In this document: positions 1 through 5,905 of the stretch, piece after piece
Numbering within the stretch: position 1 is the first letter of the stretch
How the letters are laid out: each line of letters opens with the position of its first letter
Assembly (NCBI GenBank): GCA_945878705.1
Contig: CAMCUE010000059.1
Coordinates: forward strand, 1-7,210
Direction: 5' to 3'
From: Ferrithrix thermotolerans DSM 19514
Lineage (GTDB): Bacteria; Actinomycetota; Acidimicrobiia; Acidimicrobiales; Ilumatobacteraceae
DNA length: 7,210 bases
Position numbers and translations under genes: made by a program
Notes under the pieces: model-generated
Database searches by the model: none
What the model saw: the letters and a program-made list of their open reading frames with translations, nothing else
What the model was told of the DNA's origin: nothing

Positions 1-1
1 G

Positions 2-178
2 ACATATGTCGTCAATTCGCCAGATCTTGGCGAGCAGTTGAAAGTTGTGATGGCGGCACGAGATGAAGCAATGTCTGGTCACCGCGCGGCGAGCACGCTC
101 GTAACAGTTCCTGCACTGGCACGACCAGAGTGGTTGCTTGAGATTGCAGTGGTCGCAGCGAGGCAACCAAACTCGTAG
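2..178 (+). CDS. RidA/YjgF-like protein, C-terminal fragment
   Basis: This is a partial gene whose start lies outside the window; 58 codons remain before a TAG stop. The visible protein ([10 protein letters not shown] to the end) has the C-terminal signature of the RidA/YjgF/UK114 family: a Tyr-Val-Val strand, a long helix (about residues 11–25), then [18 protein letters not shown] and a final [10 protein letters not shown] strand. In canonical RidA proteins this segment forms part of the trimer-interface active site that hydrolyses reactive enamine/imine intermediates, and an arginine precedes the conserved Val-Glu-Val stretch. Here the aligned position appears to be Ser31 (AAST), so this copy may belong to the Rid subfamilies without classical imine deaminase activity. 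That alignment is by eye. The mutase gene follows 16 bp downstream on the same strand, so the two are probably co-transcribed. The family call is fairly safe; the role is unknown. Confidence 0.72.
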   Translation, partial: TYVVNSPDLGEQLKVVMAARDEAMSGHRAASTLVTVPALARPEWLLEIAVVAARQPNS

Positions 179-194
179 CCTTAACCTACGAACT

Positions 195-1772
195 ATGGGT
201 ACAGATAAAACAACCGATTCAGGAATCGAAGTAGAGGCGCTCTACACCAAAGAATCTCTTGCAGGTTTTGATGAACAAGTCCTGCTTGGCGTGCCTGGTC
301 AGGCTCCATACACGCGGGGTGTTTACCCGACGATGCACCGTGATCGGCTTTGGACGATGCGTCAGTACGCGGGTTTTGGCACAGCAGCCGACACGAATCA
401 GCGGTTTAAGTTTTTGCTAGATGCTGGGCAGACTGGTTTATCGTGTGCGTTTGATCTGCCAACACAAATGGGCTACGACAGTGATCACCCGCGTGCCGCA
501 GGCGAAGTTGGAAAAGTTGGCGTAGCGATTGATTCGATTGAAGACATGCGAGTGCTGTTAGCCGATTTGCCGCTGGACAAAGTGACAACATCAATGACGA
601 TTAATTCGACGGCGTCTGTGTTGTTGCTTCTTTATGAACTAGTTGCCGAAGAACGCGGAGTTAAGTCAACTGAGATTTCTGGGACGATTCAAAATGATTT
701 GTTGAAAGAATATATTGCACGCGGAACTTATATTTATCCGCCCCGACCATCAATGCGAATCATCACGGATATTTTCGCGTACTGCGCTAAGCATGTTCCG
801 AAATGGAACACGATTTCAATCTCCGGTTATCACATTCGTGAAGCGGGCAGTACTGCAGTTCAAGAACTTGCGTTCACTTTGTCGAATGCAATTGCATATG
901 TGCAGGCGGCAATTGATTCTGGCCTTGATGTAGATGATTTCGGACCGAGACTTAGTTTTTTTTGGAACGGTCACAACAATTTTTTCGAAGAAGTCGCAAA
1001 GTTTCGCGCGAGTCGCCGAATGTGGCACACGATAATGACTAAAAGATTCGGCGCGAAGAACCCCGCCAGCGCATTGATGAGGTTTCATACCCAAACGGGT
1101 GGCTCAACTTTGACTGCACAGCAACCGCAAAACAACATTGTTCGTGTTGCCGTGCAAAGCATGGCTGCAGTCATGGGCGGTACTCAAAGTTTGCACACCA
1201 ATGGATTTGATGAAGCATTGAGTTTGCCAACCGAAGATGCGGCTCGCATTGCGTTGCGAACACAACAAATAATTGGCTACGAGAGTGGAGTCACAGATAC
1301 ACCAGATCCGCTTGCTGGTTCGTATTATGTCGAGTCATTGACTAATCAAGTTGAACGCCTTGCGTGGGAGTACATCGAGCGAATTGAAGCAATGGGTGGT
1401 GCTGTTGCGGCGATTGAATCTGGTTTTCAGATGGGTGAGATTGAAGAGTCCGCTTATTCGTATACGAAATCGATTGATGATGGCTCGCGCGTGTTGGTCG
1501 GGGTTAATAAGTTTGAAATTGAAAATGATGTGCGCCCAGTACCGACCAAGGTTGATCCAGAACTTGAGCGCAATCAAATTGCAAGGGTGGCGAAATTGCG
1601 TGCAACACGAAACCAGAGCGATGTGACTGCAGCGCTTGAAAAATTGAAGGATTCGGCACTTAAAAGCGACAATATTTTGTATCCGATGAAAGACGCATTG
1701 CGAGCAAGCGCGACTCTCGGTGAAGTCAGCGATGTGTTGCGTGAAGTGTTTGGCGTTTATCAGCCGAGTTAA
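195..1772 (+). CDS. Cobalamin-dependent acyl-CoA mutase, catalytic (large/alpha) subunit, probably methylmalonyl-CoA type
   Basis: This 525-residue protein is the TIM-barrel catalytic domain of the methylmalonyl-CoA mutase family, which rearranges acyl-CoA carbon skeletons with adenosylcobalamin. Family motifs are intact: YPTM with [11 protein letters not shown] (44–61), [14 protein letters not shown] (86–99), [21 protein letters not shown] (163–183), [11 protein letters not shown] (208–218), PRLSFFW (251–257) and [11 protein letters not shown] (331–341). By alignment from memory with Propionibacterium MCM, Tyr58 matches Tyr89, Arg176 matches carboxylate-binding Arg207, and His213 matches His244. 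Isobutyryl-CoA mutase has Phe and Gln, and 2-hydroxyisobutyryl-CoA mutase has Ile and Gln, at the first two positions. That favours methylmalonyl-CoA/succinyl-CoA. The protein stops after [11 protein letters not shown] and has no C-terminal B12-binding domain (no DxHxxG), so it needs a separate small subunit, not found here. The ATG at 195 is preferred because an upstream TTG at 138 would overlap the RidA-like gene by 41 bp and add residues unlike the family; no clear Shine-Dalgarno is seen. Confidence 0.92.
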   Translation: MGTDKTTDSGIEVEALYTKESLAGFDEQVLLGVPGQAPYTRGVYPTMHRDRLWTMRQYAGFGTAADTNQRFKFLLDAGQTGLSCAFDLPTQMGYDSDHPRAAGEVGKVGVAIDSIEDMRVLLADLPLDKVTTSMTINSTASVLLLLYELVAEERGVKSTEISGTIQNDLLKEYIARGTYIYPPRPSMRIITDIFAYCAKHVPKWNTISISGYHIREAGSTAVQELAFTLSNAIAYVQAAIDSGLDVDDFGPRLSFFWNGHNNFFEEVAKFRASRRMWHTIMTKRFGAKNPASALMRFHTQTGGSTLTAQQPQNNIVRVAVQSMAAVMGGTQSLHTNGFDEALSLPTEDAARIALRTQQIIGYESGVTDTPDPLAGSYYVESLTNQVERLAWEYIERIEAMGGAVAAIESGFQMGEIEESAYSYTKSIDDGSRVLVGVNKFEIENDVRPVPTKVDPELERNQIARVAKLRATRNQSDVTAALEKLKDSALKSDNILYPMKDALRASATLGEVSDVLREVFGVYQPS

Positions 1773-1799
1773 TTAGATCGTTAATCAGATCGTTAATCA
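1768..1799. repeat. 12-bp-period tandem repeat across two converging stop codons
   Basis: There are two full units and a partial third: gttaattagatc (1768–1779), gttaatcagatc (1780–1791) and gttaatca (1792–1799). The first unit contains the TAA stop of the mutase (1770–1772). The third contains, on the other strand, the TGA stop of the nitroreductase (1797–1799). The repeat fills the whole 24-bp gap between the two genes. It is not a GC-rich hairpin with a T tract, so it is not an obvious intrinsic terminator. A small local duplication is the simplest explanation. Confidence 0.8.
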
Positions 1800-2354
1800 A
1801 CTAGCTATATTTGTGATTTTCACAGGTGGTCGTTCAAGAACTGGCGCTTCGCGTTGCGGGTGACCGAGATAGATCATCGCTGTTATATGTGTGCCCGGTT
1901 TGAAATTACAAAAGTTTGCAACATCCTCGTTGACGCCTTTAGGGCAACTTGACCAAAAACTCGCAAGACCAAGAGTTGTCGCGCCGAGCAAAATATTTTG
2001 GATACCAGCGCTAACTGCGTCGCGATTTTCCTCGGTGCGCAACTGCGTGTCTCCAGGTTCGGTGCCGACGATCAAAATAACTGGAGCGCGTTGAAACTTT
2101 GTTCTTGCTTTTGCAACCTTTTCTGGCTTGTCGCCTTCGCGAGCCATTGCATCAGCAGTGCAGTTGCTAAGGCGTGCGCGAGCGTCGCCCGTTACGGCAG
2201 CGAACATCCATGGAAATGTCATTTTGTGATTTGGCGCCCACATCGCGAGTTCGCAAAGTTTCTCGAGTGTGCCACTATCAAGCGCGCGATCTTTGTCGAC
2301 CATCATGTCGGTGCGCCGTGCCCGAATTAGTTCTCTCAGCGACTCAAAGTTCAT
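1797..2354 (-). CDS. Nitroreductase family protein (YdjA-like, FMN-binding)
   Basis: This 185-residue protein matches the minimal nitroreductase fold, closest in layout to E. coli YdjA (about 183 residues). These are cytosolic homodimeric FMN enzymes that reduce substrates with NAD(P)H. Visible elements are RARRT (11–15, FMN phosphate contact), a short helix ending in APNHK (40–44) followed by PWMF, FQRAP (87–91), a helix and hydrophobic stretch AGIQNILLGATTLGLASFW (116–134), and IYLGHPQ (161–167) near the end. The physiological substrate cannot be predicted; the family includes nitroaromatic and quinone reductases as well as enzymes of specialised metabolism. The ATG at 2354 is favoured over an in-frame GTG two codons upstream (2360) because an AGG lies 10 bases before the ATG but only 4 before the GTG. 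The gene lies 5–11 bp after the FkbM-like gene and is the last member of the lysS–dapD unit. No terminator follows. Confidence 0.85.
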   Translation of the reverse strand: MNFESLRELIRARRTDMMVDKDRALDSGTLEKLCELAMWAPNHKMTFPWMFAAVTGDARARLSNCTADAMAREGDKPEKVAKARTKFQRAPVILIVGTEPGDTQLRTEENRDAVSAGIQNILLGATTLGLASFWSSCPKGVNEDVANFCNFKPGTHITAMIYLGHPQREAPVLERPPVKITNIAS

Positions 2355-2365
2355 AGGCACAAAAC

Positions 2366-3346
2366 CTAGTGCATGATGTGGGCACGAACCCGCGGGTGGA
2401 AAAGGCGAATAACTTTTGTGGCACGGTTCAGTTGACGCTGCGTGCGAAGATTTCGCGCAGAAATTATTTCTCCGAGACTTTTTATTGCTGGTATTTTTTC
2501 ATGACTAATTTTGCCGTTTTTTCCGAGTGCTGTTGCGAGCCTCAGCAGAAGGTCGCCTCGCTCATATGTGGCCGCAATAACTGCGAACTTGGTTATCAAC
2601 TGTTCTGTTTCTGAAGTTGCAACTTTTTCAGGAGAGAGCATGAACAGAGCATCGGCAAAAGTTGCCTGACCAAGCTCATTGAACTGATCTGGCGACCAAC
2701 GGTAGATGTAAGTGAAGTCGATGAATTCGAGACCAGTTTGGCGTAAGAAGCTGAAAATTTGATCAAACAGTGGTTGGCCCAAATAAAGCTCGCAGAGTTC
2801 TACTTCGATATCAATTGCGATTACGGAAGAGAGTGATTCCATCGCGCCCTTAAGGACATCAAGTTCGGCACCTTGAACATCAAGTTTGATCACATCAAAG
2901 GGCTTGCCGATTTGGTTGCTGACCTCATCAAGCGTGATGCACTCAATTTTGATTTTGTCGACGATGTCATTGCGTTCAGGATCTTGAAACAGATCATAAA
3001 ATTCTCGATTTGGAGTATAAATAGACGAGGCCATCGGTTTTCGGCAGAGATTCAGTGTGACTTCGCCGGCGGAGTGCCAGAGTGCTCGCTTGATCAGTGT
3101 TTGAGAATTGTACGGGGAAGTTGACTCGGGAGACATCAAATTTTCGGAAGATCGGAGGTCAGGTTCTACTGCAAAGTAATCAATATATTTTTGAACTACA
3201 GTCCATCGGTCATACACGCCGTTGGCAGCTCCGACATCTAGTAACGAGATTTTCGTCGAACCGAGAATTTTTCCAACAAGTTCAGCAACTTTTTTTTCAA
3301 ATTTTGAAGTTGCAAGTTTTTTGATAATATTTTTTAAACGAAACAT
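2366..3346 (-). CDS. FkbM-family SAM-dependent methyltransferase
   Basis: This 326-residue protein has a Rossmann-type class I methyltransferase core. The SAM-binding glycine motif is LLDVGAANG (35–43), followed by an acidic residue at the end of strand 2 (VEPD, 60–63). The FkbM hallmark is IKLDVQGAELDVLKGA (153–168), preceded by IECITLDEV (134–142). Family members O-methylate sugars, polyketides or other small molecules, and bacterial ones often sit in surface-glycan loci. The first 28 residues form a Lys-rich amphipathic segment without a signal peptide. About 85 residues after the core (from roughly 240) end in an Arg/Lys-rich tail (LRTQRQLNRATKVIRLFHPR) of unknown role. It starts 10 bp after the dapD stop and ends just before the nitroreductase, so it is embedded in an otherwise metabolic operon. 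Its 5' end is noticeably A-rich. The family is clear; the substrate is unknown. Confidence 0.9.
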   Translation of the reverse strand: MFRLKNIIKKLATSKFEKKVAELVGKILGSTKISLLDVGAANGVYDRWTVVQKYIDYFAVEPDLRSSENLMSPESTSPYNSQTLIKRALWHSAGEVTLNLCRKPMASSIYTPNREFYDLFQDPERNDIVDKIKIECITLDEVSNQIGKPFDVIKLDVQGAELDVLKGAMESLSSVIAIDIEVELCELYLGQPLFDQIFSFLRQTGLEFIDFTYIYRWSPDQFNELGQATFADALFMLSPEKVATSETEQLITKFAVIAATYERGDLLLRLATALGKNGKISHEKIPAIKSLGEIISARNLRTQRQLNRATKVIRLFHPRVRAHIMH

Positions 3347-3356
3347 AAGTTATCCG

Positions 3357-4283
3357 TCAGTTTTTGTGGAGCGCCGAGTTGAGGCCGCCCCAAGAACCTG
3401 TGCGTTGTGATGCTTCGACGGCGCCAGTTTGGCTGTTGCGACGGAACAATAAATTATTTGCGCCAGAAAGTTCGCGGGCTTTGACAATAGTTGCGTCGGG
3501 AAGTTTGACAAGCGTGCCACCCGTGACATATAGGCCAGCTTCAATGATGCAATCGTCGCCAAGGCTGATGCCAAGCCCGCTGTTTGCACCAAGCAGACAA
3601 CGCTTGCCGACACGAATTACTTCCTTTCCGCCGCCAGAAAGTGTGCCCATAATTGAAGCGCCGCCGCCGATGTCAGAACCGTCGTCAACAACTACGCCAG
3701 CAGAAATACGACCTTCAACCATTGAAGTACCAAGTGTGCCGGCGTTGAAGTTACAGAAACCTTCGTGCATCACAGTTGTACCCGCAGCAAGGTGAGCGCC
3801 TAGGCGAACACGCGATGCATCGGCGATGCGCACTCCAGATGGCACTACATAGTCAGTCATCCGCGGAAACTTATCAACACCGTGAATCGTCAGATGTTCG
3901 CCATTGCGTCGCAAACTATATGCAACTTCATCAACTACAGCAATTTCAACTGGGCCGATTGATGTCCATGCGACGTTTGCTAACAGGCCGAAGATTCCGT
4001 CAAGGTTCATTGAATTTGGAAGAGCAAGTCGATGCGACATCAAGTGCAGACGCAAGTAAGCATCGGCTGCATCTTTTGGTGCGACACTTGTGTCAATTGA
4101 AATATTTACTGGCACGAGCCCAACTCCGCGACGCGGATCAGTGTGTGACTGCGGCAAAGACGAGAGAAATTCTTTCGGAGCGCTTTCGCCCCATCCGAGT
4201 CGACGGAAAAAGACATCTAGTACCGAGTCGTTGGGTGAAACCGTAGCGACACCAACACCCCAAGCGAGTCTTACAGAGATCAT
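3357..4283 (-). CDS. dapD: 2,3,4,5-tetrahydropyridine-2,6-dicarboxylate N-succinyltransferase
   Basis: DapD transfers succinyl from succinyl-CoA to tetrahydrodipicolinate in the succinylase branch of the diaminopimelate/lysine pathway, supplying lysine and peptidoglycan precursors in the cytoplasm. The 308-residue protein is of the actinobacterial type (M. tuberculosis DapD is about 317 residues). It has an alpha/beta N-terminal domain with AYLRLHLMSHRL (75–86), then a left-handed beta-helix of hexapeptide repeats from about 145 to 265, including VRIADASRVRLGAHLAAGTTV, GVVVDDGSDIGGGASIMG and LGANSGLGISLGDDCIIEAG. Glu190 in SMVEGRISAG corresponds to the proposed catalytic Glu199 of the M. tuberculosis enzyme. 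KARELSGANNLLFRRNS (268–284) is the conserved C-terminal segment. The start ATG overlaps the lysS stop in ATGA, implying translational coupling, and the N-terminus aligns with the mycobacterial start. The trimeric assembly is known for the family and not visible here. Confidence 0.96.
   Translation of the reverse strand: MISVRLAWGVGVATVSPNDSVLDVFFRRLGWGESAPKEFLSSLPQSHTDPRRGVGLVPVNISIDTSVAPKDAADAYLRLHLMSHRLALPNSMNLDGIFGLLANVAWTSIGPVEIAVVDEVAYSLRRNGEHLTIHGVDKFPRMTDYVVPSGVRIADASRVRLGAHLAAGTTVMHEGFCNFNAGTLGTSMVEGRISAGVVVDDGSDIGGGASIMGTLSGGGKEVIRVGKRCLLGANSGLGISLGDDCIIEAGLYVTGGTLVKLPDATIVKARELSGANNLLFRRNSQTGAVEASQRTGSWGGLNSALHKN
4280..4283 (-). other. ATGA stop/start overlap of lysS and dapD
   Basis: Read on the minus strand, the lysS stop (TGA, 4280–4282) and the dapD start (ATG, 4281–4283) share bases in ATGA. 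This arrangement usually lets a terminating ribosome reinitiate, tying DapD output to LysS translation. No strong Shine-Dalgarno precedes the dapD ATG, which fits reinitiation. Confidence 0.85.
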
Positions 4284-5848
4284 GAGTCGAACACTTCTGG
4301 CCGTAAAGTTGGAAACAAGATCACATCTTTGATGCTGGTGGCTCCGCTGAGCAGCATTACAAGTCGATCAATGCCGATGCCAAGACCGCCAGTTGGTGGC
4401 AGACCATATTCAAGAGCACGCAAATAATCTTCGTCGATTGTTCCTGCTTCGAGATTTCCTGCGGCTTTTGATTTTGCTTCTTCCGCAAATCGCTCACGCT
4501 GTTCGATCGGATCATTTAGTTCGGTGAAACCATTTGCGAGTTCGTGTGTGCCAACGAACAGCTCAAATCGCTCAGTCAAGAACGGATCGTCTCTGTCGAC
4601 TCGGGCAAGTGGCGAAATTTCCACTGGATGACCAGTTACGAAAGTTGGTTTAAGCAGTGTCGACTCAGCTTTTTCGGCAAATATTTCTTCGATGATTCGC
4701 CCCGATCCCCAACGAGTTTCGGTATGGATGTCGTGTTTCTGTGCGATTGCACGCAACGAATCGACACTTTGTGATGGATGAACTTTTTCGCCGACTGCGT
4801 CACTAGCGAGGTCAATCATTCGCACACGGCGCCACGGTTCAGCAAGATCGAATTCGGTGCCGCGGATATTTACAAATGTTGTGCCGAGTGCATCGCGAGC
4901 CGCATTACGAATCAAGACTTCGGTTAAATCCATGACATCGGTGTGATCAGCAAACGCCTGGTACGACTCCATCATTGTGAACTCTGGGTTGTGTCGTGTC
5001 GAGACGCCTTCGTTGCGAAACACTCGACCAATTTCAAAGACGCGCTCCATGCCGCCAACGATTAATCGCTTTAGATGAAGCTCGAGCGCAATTCGCAGGT
5101 AAAGCTGCATATCAAGTGTGTTGTGATGAGTAACGAACGGTCGAGCATGTGCACCACCAGCTTCCATGTGCAGAACCGGAGTTTCTACTTCGATGTATTC
5201 ACGCTCGCTGAGCGTGCGTCGGAAACTTGAAATTGTTGCATGGCGAACTTCAAACACTCGTCGCGCTTCGTCGTTGACAATTAAGTCTGCGTAGCGTTGG
5301 CGATAACGGGTATCGATGTCAGTTAGCCCGTGAAACTTGTCTGGCAGTGGTCGAAGTGCTTTAGAAAGCAACGTGACAATCGAGACTTTGACCGACAGTT
5401 CGCCTTTGCGAGTAGTCATGATGTTGCCGTGTGCACCAACCCAGTCTCCGAGGTCTAAATTATTGATCGCATCAAATTGTTCGTCGCCGACTACTGACTT
5501 TGAAACGAACAACTGAATGTCCGCACTGCGATCGCGAATCGTCACAAATATAAGTTTTCCCTGATCACGCTTAAGCATGATTCGTCCTGCGACCGAAACA
5601 AGTTCTTCAGTTTCGTTCCCGGCTTCTAGTGGAGCAAATTTTTCACGCAATTCGCCGAGTGTGTCGGTGCGGTCAAAACGATATGGATATGGGTTGACGC
5701 CAGTCGTTCGCAATTCGTCAATAGCCGAAAGTCGGCGAGTGCGCTCAGCTTGGAAGCCAGATCGACTTTCAGTGATTTGGCCCGTTTCTTGGCTGGTGCC
5801 TTGATGCTCGTTATCGTTTTCGGTTGTCACATTGCTCGCTTCATTCAA
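4280..5848 (-). CDS. lysS: Lysyl-tRNA synthetase, class II
   Basis: LysS activates lysine with ATP and loads it on tRNA-Lys in the cytoplasm. The 522-residue reading frame has the family order: an acidic, polar, probably disordered N-terminus (1–33), an OB-fold anticodon-binding domain (about 60–165, with VSVAGRIMLKRDQGKLIFVTIRD), then the class II catalytic core. Motif 1 lies around 208–226 (FRRTLSEREYIEVETPVL), motif 2 around 268–296 (ERVFEIGRVFRNEG, then RHNPEFTMMESY), and motif 3 at 483–498 (LPPTGGLGIGIDRLVM). TGHPVEISPLA and HELANGFTELNDP are also typical. The catalytic core looks intact and the length is normal (about 500 residues). The start is uncertain: TTG at 5848 is the first available start after an in-frame TAG, and GTG at 5830 would shorten the protein by six residues; neither has a strong Shine-Dalgarno. 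It overlaps dapD by 4 bp and lies 57 bp after the carboxylase gene. Confidence 0.97.
   Translation of the reverse strand: MNEASNVTTENDNEHQGTSQETGQITESRSGFQAERTRRLSAIDELRTTGVNPYPYRFDRTDTLGELREKFAPLEAGNETEELVSVAGRIMLKRDQGKLIFVTIRDRSADIQLFVSKSVVGDEQFDAINNLDLGDWVGAHGNIMTTRKGELSVKVSIVTLLSKALRPLPDKFHGLTDIDTRYRQRYADLIVNDEARRVFEVRHATISSFRRTLSEREYIEVETPVLHMEAGGAHARPFVTHHNTLDMQLYLRIALELHLKRLIVGGMERVFEIGRVFRNEGVSTRHNPEFTMMESYQAFADHTDVMDLTEVLIRNAARDALGTTFVNIRGTEFDLAEPWRRVRMIDLASDAVGEKVHPSQSVDSLRAIAQKHDIHTETRWGSGRIIEEIFAEKAESTLLKPTFVTGHPVEISPLARVDRDDPFLTERFELFVGTHELANGFTELNDPIEQRERFAEEAKSKAAGNLEAGTIDEDYLRALEYGLPPTGGLGIGIDRLVMLLSGATSIKDVILFPTLRPEVFDS
5827..5848 (-). promoter_or_regulatory. Ambiguous lysS start with an overlapping five-codon ORF
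   Basis: On the minus strand three possible starts crowd together. TTG at 5848 and GTG at 5830 are in the lysS frame. An ATG at 5844 is out of frame and opens a five-codon ORF (Met-Lys-Arg-Ala-Met) that ends with TGA at 5829–5827. That stop overlaps the in-frame GTG within the string ATGTGA. This geometry would allow termination-reinitiation from the mini-ORF onto the GTG. It could equally be chance, as no ribosome-binding sequence singles out one start. Confidence 0.25.
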
Positions 5849-5851
5849 ATT

Positions 5852-5904
5852 AGATAATCGCTATTGTAATTCGTTCAGACCGAAGCAATAGGGGCGAATT
5901 ATCT
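5852..5904. repeat. Long imperfect inverted repeat (hairpin) in the carboxylase–lysS gap
   Basis: The 53-bp element folds on paper into 19 base pairs. agataat (5852–5858) pairs with attatct (5898–5904). cg (5859–5860) pairs with cg (5895–5896). ctattg (5861–5866) pairs with caatag (5886–5891). ttcg (5870–5873) pairs with cgaa (5881–5884). The terminal loop is seven bases (5874–5880), with a GGG bulge at 5892–5894 and a small internal loop. It starts 1 bp after the carboxylase stop codon and ends 3 bp before the lysS TTG. No T tract follows on either strand, so it is not a standard intrinsic terminator. It could be an RNA processing or stability element, an attenuator-like structure, a protein-binding palindrome or a short dispersed repeat. 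Confidence 0.6.
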
Positions 5905-5905
5905 G

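Noticed and set aside
174..190. Small inverted repeat cgtag/ctacg between the RidA-like gene and the mutase
   Set aside because: The stem is only five base pairs and has no T tract; it is too weak to call a terminator or operator.
138..194. Upstream TTG start giving a 544-residue mutase
   Set aside because: The extra 19 residues overlap the RidA-like coding sequence by 41 bp in another frame and do not resemble the family N-terminus, whereas the ATG at 195 begins just before the recognisable start of the domain.
956..963. T8 run in the mutase as a frameshift site
   Set aside because: The frame is intact and encodes the conserved Ser-Phe-Phe-Trp of the active-site region, so it is ordinary coding sequence.
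816..1094. Antisense and alternate-frame ORFs overlapping the mutase and other genes
   Set aside because: They lie wholly within genes supported by strong family motifs, and their translations show no recognisable domain or coherent composition.
1812..1824. Inverted repeat tgtga/tcaca at the 3' end of the nitroreductase
   Set aside because: A five-pair stem inside coding sequence with no U tract after it is not a convincing terminator, and a lone match resembling a CRP-like half-site pattern at a gene end is likely chance.
3285..3313. gcaactt/aagttgc stem near the 5' end of the methyltransferase gene
   Set aside because: Seven A/T-rich pairs around a long loop in coding sequence, explained well enough by Lys/Glu/Ala codons; no sign of function.
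5861..5890. Sigma-70-like promoter for lysS in the intergenic gap (TTGCTT with TACAAT on the minus strand)
   Set aside because: The spacing is only 14 bp and the bases are already explained by the hairpin, so the match is not good enough to call.
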